The notes below the pieces were generated by a model. That model was not told the origin of the DNA, ran no database searches, and saw only the letters and a program-made list of their open reading frames with translations. From Naegleria lovaniensis (lineage: Eukaryota > Heterolobosea > Eutetramitea > Acrasida > Naegleriidae): 64,000 nucleotides of DNA. Location: NCBI RefSeq assembly GCF_003324165.1, contig NW_025407832.1:490634-554633 (forward strand). Reading direction: 5' to 3'. Position numbers and translations under genes: made by a program. Of the stretch, positions 8,681 through 18,908 are shown piece by piece. How positions within the stretch are numbered: position 1 is the stretch's first letter; the number at the start of each line of letters is the position of its first letter.

Positions 8681-11119
8681 TTATTTGCACTTGCCACAAC
8701 ATCGTAACAATTTCACAACAATTCTCTTTGGACTCTTTCTTCCATAAATATATTTCAATCCAAGATATCCAGCATATTTACATATCAAAAAGTATCCCAC
8801 TAATACTGCAATATATACCCAACTCATATACCATCTTTCTTCAATATTGTATGCTCTTTTCAAAAAATAGGTTCCATTCGTGAAATACGTTGGAGGTAGC
8901 ACTGTTCCGTTCTGTACTGGAATGATCACTCCAGCAAATTCATTGATGGCCATTGAACGAAAACCATAATACAAGTATGAAAGATAACTGGTCCATTGCA
9001 ATCCACTGGGTAGCATGGTCTGTCCATACGCGCCCGACACTAAAATAAAGTAAATATTCACCACAACACACAACCATCCCAATATAAAAGGAAATGGGAA
9101 CAAGCACACCAAGGCTTGAGCCAATGCCATACATGCCCAATTATACACAATAAAGCAGGCTGAAAAGGTGAAAAATTTGCCAGCATCCATACTCATTCCA
9201 GTCATGAAATATACCACCAAGCCAAAGATGAATGGATACACAGTAAAGTCAAATAAATCTTCAACGGTTTTGGCAATGAAAAAGGCACTGATTCTATATG
9301 AGGAAGAATTGGTTCGTTCTTGCATTAATGTTGGGATTTGTTGAATTAGGACTCGAATAGCCACACCAAACGTGAGTGACAGATTGTAATTAAGGAAGGC
9401 AAATACACGAGCACGCATGGCCATGTTGGGAGCGTCCACTTGCAAGTACAATAAACCAATTCCAATGCCAATCAGAGTCTTTTCAATGAATGGTGCCACA
9501 AATTCCGTTTTCCAATTTCTCTTCTTCACAATGAATAACCTCGTGATGAGATAAATAATTGAGAGCCAATAATTAGTGAGATACTTTTCAGTGTGAATAT
9601 TCGTGAGATGATTGTCCACAAAGGGTTTTTCTTCCAACGTTTTTTGAGGAATATATTCATCGGAAAATCTCTTTTCAAATTCCTCAGCTAAATGATCTCG
9701 TTTTTCCATAATGATGGCATCCATATGATTCGACTCAATCATTTGTTTGATCGGCAGATTTTTCTCAGCACTAAAATCATGGGCATTCTTACAAAGTTCA
9801 TGTACGAACAATACTTGCAGCAGATTTTCCAAACTATTATGATAGAGGCCTTTGCCATGATGAGAGCGGTTGTAATTTTTTTCTTCATCATCCTTAATTA
9901 AGGTACAGGCCTCATCTTCATCCTCATGATGATGATGATGAGATTTAAAATCATTCAATTCAATTCCAACGACATGATTAAAGTAATACTCAATCCGATG
10001 TGGACTTCCAAAGTAAATTTGTCTTCCCCGATCCAATATTGAAACATAATCAAACAATTCCAACTCCTTCCATGACGGTTTATGAACTGACAAAATCACA
10101 GCCATTCCCATCTGAGCCATTACCTTGATCGTTTTCATCATCATCAAAGCCTCTCCGTATTCCATCCCATCGGTGGGATCTTCCAACATGACGACCCGAT
10201 GAAAATTCACATTCTGCACAGCAATCGTGAGTCTCTTGCGTTCACCACTCGAAAGGGCCGAACACATCACATGTTGCTTGGATTCAAGTCGATAATTTTT
10301 CAATAACATGAGTAATCGATCTTCCCGATTCGACCACAATACATTCTCTCCCGTACAACGACTACTACTACTAGTGGATGCAGGTACTTTGAATCGTAGT
10401 GCATAGAGTAAGGTTTCTCTCACGGTGAGATTCAAATCCGACAAGTTGTAATCTTTGGCCACGAAGGACACGAGCGAACGATACACGTTGGTTTCTGTTT
10501 TCAGACCATCGCGTAACTTGTCTTGAATGACTTGTCCATTCAACAAGATGGAACCATCGTGCAGTTTGAAAGGTCCTCTCCGAGACAAGACTCGTAGTAA
10601 CATGCTTTTACCGGAGCCAGCTGGACCCACTAGGGCTGTGATCTTTCCTGGCACTGCGAAACCTGACAAGTTATCAAGTAAGGGTTTTTTCATGCTTGGA
10701 TATGAAATGTTTTTCCATTCCATGAAACATTGTTGATCCCGTGAAAAGAAGTATTGTTGTTGTCTGTTGAGGGAGCTGAGGCCTCCAATGGATTCTCGAG
10801 GTGGAGTTATGGGTGGTTGTTGAGGTTGTTGTTGTTGCTCCAGTGTTGAAGAGGACGACGACGAAGAAGTAGAACATGATGGAACGAGTGGATTGGGAGG
10901 ATTGTCCATATCGATGGGATGGACATTGTCAATGTTGATGATAATAGAGTCTTTCTCTTCGCAACTCAATTGAGTGGCGCTTTGTGCAACCACCAGGTGA
11001 GAAGGCTGTGTTTCTTGCAGAGGTATATCATTCATTGGTGTATGTGTGAATTGAGGCTTTTTTCTCGAAAGTACTCGAGCGACGACATTGTCGTGCGATT
11101 CTTCAGTGCCAGTTGTCAT
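8681..11119 (-). CDS. ABCG-family half-transporter
   Basis: Single exon, 812 aa, in the ABCG order: nucleotide-binding domain first, then six membrane segments. The N-terminal 120 residues are low complexity (Ser and Gln runs). Walker A is GPAGSGKS (about residue 166), the signature is LSSGERKR (about 290), and the H-loop is ILSVHKPS. Membrane segments run from about residue 530 to 790 (for example YFMTGMSMDAGKFF). Walker B reads VVMLEDPTDGME where LLLDEPTSGLD is usual: the Asp/Glu pair is reversed and the D-loop ends in Glu. ABCG half-transporters dimerise to export lipids, sterols or xenobiotics. The swapped pair may slow ATP hydrolysis. A short His run (about residues 395-400) lies in the linker. 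Confidence 0.88.
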   Translation of the reverse strand: MTTGTEESHDNVVARVLSRKKPQFTHTPMNDIPLQETQPSHLVVAQSATQLSCEEKDSIIINIDNVHPIDMDNPPNPLVPSCSTSSSSSSSTLEQQQQPQQPPITPPRESIGGLSSLNRQQQYFFSRDQQCFMEWKNISYPSMKKPLLDNLSGFAVPGKITALVGPAGSGKSMLLRVLSRRGPFKLHDGSILLNGQVIQDKLRDGLKTETNVYRSLVSFVAKDYNLSDLNLTVRETLLYALRFKVPASTSSSSRCTGENVLWSNREDRLLMLLKNYRLESKQHVMCSALSSGERKRLTIAVQNVNFHRVVMLEDPTDGMEYGEALMMMKTIKVMAQMGMAVILSVHKPSWKELELFDYVSILDRGRQIYFGSPHRIEYYFNHVVGIELNDFKSHHHHHEDEDEACTLIKDDEEKNYNRSHHGKGLYHNSLENLLQVLFVHELCKNAHDFSAEKNLPIKQMIESNHMDAIIMEKRDHLAEEFEKRFSDEYIPQKTLEEKPFVDNHLTNIHTEKYLTNYWLSIIYLITRLFIVKKRNWKTEFVAPFIEKTLIGIGIGLLYLQVDAPNMAMRARVFAFLNYNLSLTFGVAIRVLIQQIPTLMQERTNSSSYRISAFFIAKTVEDLFDFTVYPFIFGLVVYFMTGMSMDAGKFFTFSACFIVYNWACMALAQALVCLFPFPFILGWLCVVVNIYFILVSGAYGQTMLPSGLQWTSYLSYLYYGFRSMAINEFAGVIIPVQNGTVLPPTYFTNGTYFLKRAYNIEERWYMSWVYIAVLVGYFLICKYAGYLGLKYIYGRKSPKRIVVKLLRCCGKCK

Positions 11120-11324
11120 GGCCGCTCATTTGGTCAAAATTTCGTTCATTCGTACATGAAATACATCCGTCGACACCCACTTCCTAAAAAAGAGATAAAT
11201 TCGCTTCGTCATAATCTTGCGTACACTTGAAAAGGAGCGATACCAATGGATCATTGAGTTCGAACACAATGTCAAATTTTTTGAAAAGAATCATGCTGGA
11301 TATTATTATAAAAGACAATGCTAC

Positions 11325-13095
11325 TTATTGAAGAGTACATTTGGTTGATGGTATACACTCTCTATAGAGAGAGGAAGTAGCATTCCATAAATTCCAATAC
11401 AAACTATTGTGATGTTTTTGAAAGAGGTGAGAGGCAATGGCTGATCCACGAATGATGTGATAAATTTGTTGAGATAATTCAGGTGGCATTTCGATTAAGG
11501 ACATGGATGGCTTGTCTAAATGTAAAATATCGTTAATACTGTCAATGTGAGGTGTTTCATCAATGGCTGCATCTTGCTCATGATTTGAAGAATATTCTTC
11601 TTTTTCTTCTTGTTGTGTTGATTCTTGGTTTGTTGACAGTTGACAATCACTTTCTTGTGGAGAATCATCATCATTCTTGTGAGAAGCAAAACTCCAATCT
11701 TTTCCAATGTGAGGAAAAGCATCTATTTCAAAATACGAAAGAATATTAAATCTTTTTGCCAATTGCACACAGTCCATCGCTCTCATGACATATTTCTTTT
11801 GATCTTTTAATTGAGATAAAATATGACTGTTTTTCCGTAAATTGGCATGAGTTCCAACTAGTATTACAGGTATTTCAGGAGCTACCATCTCCAATAAATT
11901 AATCCAAGATGAAAGAGTGTAAAATAAATTGAAATCCAAAACATTGTAGGTCAAAATGATAGCATCTACTTCTGCAAAAAGGGAAAAATCGTGTGCACTT
12001 GGTATTAAATATCCCACAAACTATTTCATATAATTTACGTGTGAATGATTTCGTGTTTTCGATGCTTAATTTGACACTTACATTCATTTCGTATTGAACC
12101 GTATGTACATCGTCGATCAAAATTGAGGAATGGTTCTTCTTATTAAACTCTGTTAGTATGTCTTTAGTGTTATATTTCTCGTAAGTAATAACAGTGAATT
12201 TGTATTTCTTGGTTGTGTATGCATCAAGAGATGGCATTGAAATGAGTTTGTTATTTTCAATAAAGCCAAATGGCTGAGAGAGTTTTGCTGAAGCGTGTGG
12301 AAATTTGGCGTCCAACACCTTTTCCTTTTCTCGGTATTGAAGCAAAACCAATCCCAATAATGTCTCTCTCCAGGAAGTATCAAGTTTTTTGTAAACTTGA
12401 TCATGCTGCACTGAATAAAAATGATTATACACAAATTGATAAAGTAGTCGATAGTTTGTTGAATCAAAAGCTATGTATGTGTAACATTAAACAAGTTGAC
12501 AATTAATTAACACATATATAGCGAAATGTGACCTACATTTTTCAAAGGCCTTTGATAGCAGTGTCGATGTGGAAACAGGGAGAAATGAAAAAATGTGCGT
12601 TACTAAATCAATCGATAATCGTTTCACATAAATGGTCAATATGTAGTCTGTTTTTTCATTGGAATCATGATTTCCATCACTGCCATATTCAACTTTATCC
12701 ACAACAACGGCTCGTTCTTTTTTCTTTTTCTTTTCGTTGAGTAATGACTGCTTTGCTTTTTCATTAACATCAATCACCACTACGGAGCTATCTTGATTTT
12801 CATGATGGTTATAATGCTCTTCATCTTGCATGTATTGGTTTATGAATTGAAATAGTGTTTCATTGGGATTGGAAGAAGCTCCTTCATAACTGCCACTACT
12901 CATCGGAGGAAAATAACCTCTGTCATCATCATGTTGTTGTTGTTGTTGATGTCCAACTCCCTCGGCAGTTTCATTCGAAAATTCGTTAAAGTTTTCTCGT
13001 TTGTTGTTGTGCGAGGTTGGATGAGTCTCTCTTTCGGGATTGACGTAATCCAATTCACCAAAGTCCAACAAGGATGACATTTTTTTTGTAACCAT
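11325..13095 (-). CDS. F-box protein with degenerate Rho-like GTPase domain
   Basis: Three exons: 13095-12537, 12470-12082 and 12020-11325 (547 aa); introns begin gtaggt and gtaagt. A second in-frame ATG at 13080 could also start it. A disordered N-terminus with Gln, His, Asp and Lys runs leads to an F-box-like helix set (LSIDLVTHIFSFLPVSTSTL, about 165-190) that continues over the first intron. A GTPase-like region follows. YKFTVITYEKYNTKDILTEF (about 270-290) lies at the P-loop, VDAIILTYNVLDF at the strand after switch II, and VILVGTHANLRKN (about 369) at the Rho-type GTKxDLR site. The P-loop Gly, Lys and Ser/Thr and the Lys and Asp of the specificity motif are replaced. I infer a non-catalytic Rho-like fold used to recruit targets to an SCF ligase. 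Confidence 0.7.
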
Positions 13096-13251
13096 GCAAT
13101 GTAATGTTCTTTCTTACTTCGATTACAATATATTTTGGTGTTTCATAACCAAGATATAAAAGAACTGGTTCAATGTCGTCGTATATATATGTTCAGTTAC
13201 AATTTATTTATTTATTGCACCCTCAAAGAAAAATGCAATCACTTGTACACG

Positions 13252-14049
13252 ATGAGAACAGACAAATTAAGTTTGGCCGATATTTGTAAATTGCAATACG
13301 ATTTACATGAGAATAATGATTCCGAACCAGTGGAGAGCAAAAAACAGAAAGAATTTTCTTTGCCATCATCATTAAAATTATCTTCGCTCCAGAACGTATG
13401 GATAGTTGTCCGTGATGATAGGGAATATATATTATTTGATGAAGAAAAATTTATTTCCGAACGAGGGAATGCCATCCTGTCCTCTGTTGTGAATGAACAT
13501 GACCGATCATCTCCTTTTGAAAATTCAATTGATCCTATCGAGTATTTAAAAAGTGGAGAACTTGTGTTATTTCCGAGACCAAAGCGATCCTCAAGTGATG
13601 ATGGACAGTCATTCAAAATTATCATTTCATTACAAGAACTATTGGAATATTACAGACATTTTCCCAATTTTCATTGGTCCAAATATCCTCAACTATTAGA
13701 ATTGATTAGAAACAATTTATTGAGACATGAGAAGCGGTCGTTAGAGAGACTGGAAGGAGAATACCTTGAGTATCAAAAACAACAATTGGATTTTATGCGA
13801 GAATATCATCGATTTGTCTCGAGATTTTCATTAACAGAATGGCTTTCGAATTTATTTAAAATTCATGTGTTGGGTGTGAAGAAGAAAGAAACTTCAGAAT
13901 TAAGAGAAGAAGAACCAATCACTTCAAAAGACTTGACAAAATCTCGAATCATGACATCTTTTCGTCACCTTCTTCCATACGTTACCTTAATGGCTCTCTT
14001 TTGGATTTTCAAACTACTCACCAAGCTTTTATCATTGAAACGACGGTGA
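13252..14049 (+). CDS. Predicted tail-anchored protein of unknown function
   Basis: Single exon, 265 aa from the ATG at 13252; the frame is open further upstream but has no earlier ATG in good context. A soluble, partly charged domain (WIVVRDDREYILFDEEKF, then ELLEYYRHFPNFHW) is followed by a basic helical stretch. The end is a single hydrophobic segment (YVTLMALFWIFKLLTKLL) and then KRR, as in a tail-anchored protein of the ER or mitochondria. I do not recognise a family. It is transcribed divergently from the F-box/Rho-like gene, with 156 bp between the two starts. Confidence 0.6.
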   Translation: MRTDKLSLADICKLQYDLHENNDSEPVESKKQKEFSLPSSLKLSSLQNVWIVVRDDREYILFDEEKFISERGNAILSSVVNEHDRSSPFENSIDPIEYLKSGELVLFPRPKRSSSDDGQSFKIIISLQELLEYYRHFPNFHWSKYPQLLELIRNNLLRHEKRSLERLEGEYLEYQKQQLDFMREYHRFVSRFSLTEWLSNLFKIHVLGVKKKETSELREEEPITSKDLTKSRIMTSFRHLLPYVTLMALFWIFKLLTKLLSLKRR

Positions 14050-14176
14050 CTGTTGTCAACACCAAACAACTATACCTGACACGACACAATAATTCGCCGA
14101 TTCCCAACAATCGCCACAGCTATCTACATCAATAGCAAAACTTGATCACGAATGCAGAACAGCAATAAGCAAAAAA

Positions 14177-14590
14177 ATGTTCGGAAACAAAACCATTCAA
14201 GTTCCTACAGTGTTTGAAATTTCTGGTTCTAACGACACGACTTTGAAATACTCCATCCATTTGGTAGAAAGCAAGAGTGTCCATCTGAACCGAGAAGCTC
14301 CCAATAGTTTCAATATCAAATCGGGAGATGATAGTATTCTATCGGTTGTATCAACAACAAACGGAAAGCTCGGATCATCATCAAAAATCGATATCGAAAT
14401 GAAACCTCACAAGGAAGGAACTACAACAGTTACTGTAGATTGTAAATTATATGTTTGTAGTGATAGTGGAATGTGTTCCATGAAGAATGAAAGTTTTGTC
14501 ATTACGGTGAAGGTGCATGGTATGAATTCTGGATTGGCAAATTTACCATCATCAAACAATACTTACAATCACACTCTTACAATGGCTTAA
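14177..14590 (+). CDS. Small beta-rich protein, resembles an NHLRC2 C-terminal domain
   Basis: Single exon, 137 aa. The sequence alternates in a way that suggests a beta sandwich. It contains TVTVDCKLYVCSDSGMCSMK, a Cys-x4-Cys-x5-Cys arrangement followed by FVITVKV. This resembles the last domain of NHLRC2-type proteins, which end in a similar strand, Cys-containing loop and strand. Here it stands alone, with no thioredoxin or NHL domain nearby. There is no signal peptide or membrane segment. The resemblance is by eye and weak, so the gene is best called hypothetical. Confidence 0.55.
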   Translation: MFGNKTIQVPTVFEISGSNDTTLKYSIHLVESKSVHLNREAPNSFNIKSGDDSILSVVSTTNGKLGSSSKIDIEMKPHKEGTTTVTVDCKLYVCSDSGMCSMKNESFVITVKVHGMNSGLANLPSSNNTYNHTLTMA

Positions 14591-14912
14591 GAGCTGTTTT
14601 TGAACATCAGCATGAATTCTTGAAACCTGACTTGTCACGTTGATGGGAATAAAAAAGAAATTTAAAATTGTAAAAAAAATAGGACTATTTAAATTTGATC
14701 ATCACATCGATCGGTGCATCACACCAGATCTGTATTCATCGTTCCTTGCTTAATTCTCAACACTAAAATTGTTACACTTCAATTTTGGAAATACTAGAAT
14801 ACAAGTCCGCCTTTCGGAATATTCGTCATCACGAAAAATCACATTTTCTTGTACATCATAATATTTAAATTACCATTAATTTGAACAATCGAGTTTCCTT
14901 CAATCACTAACA
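14591..14912. other. Intergenic stretch, no gene seen
   Basis: The 322 bp between the small beta-rich protein and the RING gene contain only short frames, A/T runs and no recognisable RNA gene. It probably holds the terminator of the first gene and the promoter of the second. I see no distinct motif. Confidence 0.5.
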
Positions 14913-15856
14913 ATGAATACATTAGGAGATGATGATTTTTCGGAAAAGTATGGTTTTTACAAATATCTCGCCTTGATATATCCCTCGTTAGCTCTATTGA
15001 TTGTAGAAAGTACTCCTACTTTTTTCAACATTTTCGGACCAGTATTAAGCAAACTGATTTGGTGGAGTTTTTGTTTTTATGAACCTGATGGTTTCTTTGC
15101 TGTATATTATATTGTAAAATATTTTTCAAAAAATCAACAGTTTTTTGTGTGGTATCTGTTGGCAGCCACGTTAAGAAGATTATTCTTTTATTACAAGTAC
15201 CATTTGAAAAACAAGTTAACGTATCAAGATGGATATGTCAATGGTGCAAGAGAGAGTATTAATTTAATTCATGTCAATGATTTTCAATTATTAGATTATA
15301 CACCTAGCCAACTCAGTCAGCGTTATAATAAGATACAATTGAGCTACATTAAGAAGAAGGTGGCAGATTTTGTAAAAACTCTCTCTATTGTAATTTCTAA
15401 CTCGAATAATGATCAGGATGACTCTTTGATTAATGAAGAAAATACCAAGACAATAAGCAATGGAAAGTGTTGCGTTTGTTTGGGAGATGAAAATTTGGAT
15501 ATTATTTTCAACCCATGTAGGCACATGGCCATGTGTCAAGAGTACGTACGAAATTGACGTTTTTGATTTTATTCAAATTCCTTATTGTTTGTAATTGAAC
15601 CAGATGCTTTGAACATTTTTCCAACGAATGCTATGACAACAACAAGCCCCTAAAGTGTAGCTTGTGCAATTCAATAATTTCCTCCATTTCATGCCATAAG
15701 AAAAAGCGTTTTGTTGCCAATTACGAGCCCAGTGAAACGTTTCATTCGAGTGGGCAAATGAATGCACAAAAAGAGTTGTTAAAGCTTGGGGCTTATGTCC
15801 AACAAAATCCAAGCATCAAGTCGAGATTGCAGAATCCACGGATTTTTGATGAATGA
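14913..15856 (+). CDS. Membrane RING-finger protein (probable E3 ubiquitin ligase)
   Basis: Two exons, 14913-15541 and 15604-15856 (293 aa); the 62-bp intron starts gtacgt and cuts the RING. The N-terminal half is hydrophobic, with about three possible membrane segments between residues 18 and 95. After a polar middle, the joined RING reads CCVCLGDE, then NPCRHMAMCQECF, then LKCSLCNS. This gives the Cys/His pattern of an HC-type RING close to those of MUL1, cIAP and neuralized-type ligases, which bind two zinc ions and recruit an E2. A 60-residue tail follows. Membrane-bound E3 activity is inferred from the family; the target is unknown. It converges with the EH-domain gene 103 bp away. Confidence 0.8.
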
Positions 15857-15959
15857 TACCAATACATTAGACATAGCTGTGTTGTCACTAATGTACTCTA
15901 CATTTATTGGTGGTAAATAAATTATTTTCAGGTTCAAATGTTGATTCAAACCATAATGT

Positions 15960-18515
15960 TTAAAAACTATCGCCAAAATCTGCCCAACCTTCTGACTTTG
16001 GAGCTTCTTTGGTTATCACACTATTAGTTTGAGCAAAGTCGTTCCATGGATCGCTAGAATTGGCTGTCTTGTTTGCAGAAAACGAAAAGTCAGAGTCAAA
16101 TCCAAAGTCATCTTGTTTGGTAGATTTTGCATTGGTTGTCGAAGTGCTGGTTCCAAAATCTCCAAAATCATCAAAGCCTTTGGTAGCAGTGGTTGTTGAG
16201 CCAAATCCAAAATCGTCATTGTCAAAAGATGGTGTTTTGGTAGAGGATGGCTGTGACGTCTTTGCAGGCTTGATGTCGAATCCAAAATCATCGCTTCCAA
16301 AGCCTCCGTTGGATGCTGGCTTGGAGTCAAATCCAAAGTCATCAAATCCACTCTTTGGTTTTGTGGTATTTGTTGCAGCTGGTTTGGAATCAAAACCAAA
16401 ATCATCATTGCCAAATCCGCCACTGGATGGTTTTGAGTCAAAACCAAAATCATCATTATCGAATGAAGGTGTCTTGGTGGATGAAGGTTGAGATGAAGGA
16501 GGTTTGGTAGAATTTGTTGTTGATGGTGGTTTAGAATCAAAGCCAAAGTCGTCATTACCGAATCCATTACTAGTTTGAGTTGATGGTGGTTTAGAATCAA
16601 AGCCAAAATCATCGCCAAAGTTAGCAGAGAACCCACTGGACACTGGTGGTTGAGTTGAAGGAATCTTATTTCCAGCCAAGTTAGAGTTTCCAAAAGCATC
16701 ATTTCCAAAACCAAAGTCATCATTTCCGAAAGATGAGTTCGATAGAGGTACAGTAGGTTTTGGTTGAGAAGGAGTGGTAACTGGTGAAGCAACTTTGGCA
16801 GTGACAGGTGGAACAACCTTCAATTCGCTTGCAGGTTGATTAGGGAATTCTTCTCCAAGAGCTGAGTCAAAGTCATGAATGTATTCTTGAATCTTTTTGA
16901 TTAATCCAGTCAACTTTACCAGCTTGGCATTAGGAACAGACTTTTGTTTTTGATTCTCCAAATCTTGTTGGCATCTCGAAAGTTGATTTTTAAGATCCTC
17001 ATTTTGTGAAATAAGTCCACTAAGTTCAGTCTTTGTGTTAAATGTAGATTGTTCGATATCTTGCTTTTGAAGTTGTAAGTTTCTGACCTTAGTTTGTAAC
17101 TCCTCGTTAATCATTCTAGCTTGTTGCAGTTGTTCTCGAACAGCTTGTAACTCATTCTTTGCATTAGTAATTTCTTGTTCAACACCATGTGCAAATTCAT
17201 CTCCTTGTTGATTGGAGTTTTTAAGTCTCAATAACTCATCCTTGTGTTTGACAAGCTCGTTCAAATTTTGTTCCAACTCAGATCTCAAAGTTTCAACAAT
17301 GCCACTAGCACTTTGGTATGAAAGGTTGGCTTTCTCATAAATCTGCTCCAATCTCATCACTTCCTGTTTGACTCTTTGAATTTGGTTTTGGAATTCTAAT
17401 CTTTCTTGCTCTAATCTGAAACTTTGTGACTCGAGTTGTGCAATCTCTTCAGACTTTGCTTGGTTTTGCATCTTTAAATTTTCAAACTCTTGACGAACTT
17501 GGTTCAAATCATTTTCCAAATCAGCCTTTCTTTCTCTCAAGCTGTTCAGTCTCAAATCATTTTGTTCAACCGATTGACGCAATGGGAACATTTGTTGATT
17601 GATCATTCTAGTTTCATCTAAAACTCTGTTCACTTGATTTTCCAAATCTCTAACTGGGCCCACAGTAACTGGTCCCGATGATCCTCCCATCATATTTGGA
17701 CTACCAAAGTTATTGGAAAGTGGAGGTGGGCCACTAAAGCTTCCTCCAAAATTGTTACTCATTCCGAGAGGTGGTGGTCCTCCAAAACCGAGTGTTCCTG
17801 ATGATGGCACAAGAGTAGGAGGTCCATTATTAATACTATCCATACTTGTGGTTGATTCACTTCTTGGTCTTAATGGTGGGCTGGACATTCCGGAAGGCGT
17901 ACCTGCACCAACCAACGATTGTTTAGAAGGCGGAATCAACACGGGTGGTAGTTGCATAGGAATTGGAATATTAGGCATCTTTCTCTTCAATCGTACCAAG
18001 TGCATGGCAATGACAAATTCATCCTTGTCCAATACCTTGTTTCTTTCAAAGTCAGCCAATTGGAAAATAGTGTTGAGGATGTCGTTTGGAAGACCTGCCT
18101 TTGAAAAGAAATTCATACACTCATCATAGGGAATTGTGTATTTTCCTCGTGCTAAATTTGAAAAGTTGGTTTCATACTGATCCCGTTCCTCTTGTTTGAT
18201 ACTGTAATCAAATCCAGGCGATTGTGGAGGATGAAAATTGGCAGGAGAACCACCACTTCCGACAGGCAAACTTCCTGGATTTGTCAGTTCCTGACGAATC
18301 AAAGACATGGCATGTTTAAATTCATCAACTGTGAGTCCTGGTGCCTGGCTAGTTTTGGCTGAAGTCCAAATAAATTTCATCACAGGTAGCGGCAATTGGA
18401 ATTGATCAAAATAAGCTTTTGCTTCTCCAGGGTTGAGAAGATTGTCTCTGTCCCTATCGGCCAAATGAAACTCATTGTCCAAATCGTTAAAACGCTGCAT
18501 GTGTGGAAAGGACAT
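15960..18515 (-). CDS. Eps15-like EH-domain endocytic scaffold
   Basis: Single exon, 851 aa. Two EH domains open the protein: about residues 5-80 (FHLADRDRDNLLNPGEAKAY) and 105-185 (IFQLADFERNKVLDKDEFVI). EH domains bind NPF peptides of adaptor proteins. A Pro/Gly/Ser linker (about 190-285) leads to a long coiled coil (about 285-535), likely for dimerisation. The last 250 residues hold ten DDFG motifs, mostly in the form DDFGFDSKP. This order is that of Eps15, Ede1 and Pan1-type scaffolds, which nucleate clathrin-coated pits; in those the tail carries DPF repeats that bind the AP-2 appendage. The DDFG repeats may play the equivalent role here. That is inference. Confidence 0.85.
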   Translation of the reverse strand: MSFPHMQRFNDLDNEFHLADRDRDNLLNPGEAKAYFDQFQLPLPVMKFIWTSAKTSQAPGLTVDEFKHAMSLIRQELTNPGSLPVGSGGSPANFHPPQSPGFDYSIKQEERDQYETNFSNLARGKYTIPYDECMNFFSKAGLPNDILNTIFQLADFERNKVLDKDEFVIAMHLVRLKRKMPNIPIPMQLPPVLIPPSKQSLVGAGTPSGMSSPPLRPRSESTTSMDSINNGPPTLVPSSGTLGFGGPPPLGMSNNFGGSFSGPPPLSNNFGSPNMMGGSSGPVTVGPVRDLENQVNRVLDETRMINQQMFPLRQSVEQNDLRLNSLRERKADLENDLNQVRQEFENLKMQNQAKSEEIAQLESQSFRLEQERLEFQNQIQRVKQEVMRLEQIYEKANLSYQSASGIVETLRSELEQNLNELVKHKDELLRLKNSNQQGDEFAHGVEQEITNAKNELQAVREQLQQARMINEELQTKVRNLQLQKQDIEQSTFNTKTELSGLISQNEDLKNQLSRCQQDLENQKQKSVPNAKLVKLTGLIKKIQEYIHDFDSALGEEFPNQPASELKVVPPVTAKVASPVTTPSQPKPTVPLSNSSFGNDDFGFGNDAFGNSNLAGNKIPSTQPPVSSGFSANFGDDFGFDSKPPSTQTSNGFGNDDFGFDSKPPSTTNSTKPPSSQPSSTKTPSFDNDDFGFDSKPSSGGFGNDDFGFDSKPAATNTTKPKSGFDDFGFDSKPASNGGFGSDDFGFDIKPAKTSQPSSTKTPSFDNDDFGFGSTTTATKGFDDFGDFGTSTSTTNAKSTKQDDFGFDSDFSFSANKTANSSDPWNDFAQTNSVITKEAPKSEGWADFGDSF
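16060..16745 (-). repeat. Tandem DDFG-coding repeats in the EH-domain gene
   Basis: Ten copies of a unit centred on DDFGF, most followed by DSKP and a Ser/Thr/Pro spacer, are encoded between about 16060 and 16745. The spacers range from roughly 15 to 30 residues. The DNA of neighbouring units is nearly identical in places, which suggests expansion by unequal exchange. A frame on the opposite strand stays open here because of codon bias and is not a gene. Confidence 0.8.
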
Positions 18516-18708
18516 TTTTTTGTGATGAATTTTTGGGTGTCATTCGGATAACTGTGTTGATGATGGGATGTATTGATGATACCGTTTGTATTCGATGAAT
18601 TTATACTGAATTTGCTGTAAATATTATAACTATAATTTTAATATGTTCAATTTATATTGTGATAATACAACCTCTGTGCTTGCCCGATCAATTCGTTACG
18701 AAAAAATA

Positions 18709-18719
18709 TTTTCGCGCCC
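18709..18719. promoter_or_regulatory. E2F-like site upstream of kinesin-13
   Basis: The 11-mer ttttcgcgccc lies in the 393-bp divergent region between the EH-domain gene and kinesin-13, 190 bp before the kinesin ATG. It fits the E2F/DP consensus TTTSGCGC. The rest of this interval is AT-rich and shows no gene. The assignment is by motif only. Confidence 0.35.
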
Positions 18720-18908
18720 AATTCAAAAACTATCTTTTTAAAAAATACAGAATCAAGAAGGCACTGCTTCTGGTTCACTTCGCAACAATTATTCATCACA
18801 TTCCTACGAGAGTAGAAAAGTCGTTGAAAGAGACTTCTCTCATACAATCCGTGTATATTTATCATTCACACATAATACTATTCCAACTTGTTGTTTCATA
18901 CAAAGATA

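Noticed and set aside
8681-11119. ABCG protein as a pseudogene because of its Walker B change
   Set aside because: The frame is uninterrupted over 812 codons and all other motifs are intact; the change looks like divergence rather than decay.
16060-16816. Open frames overlapping the DDFG repeats of the EH-domain gene on both strands
   Set aside because: They follow from the repetitive codons and show only Ser/Pro/Lys or Leu/His/Gln-rich low complexity.
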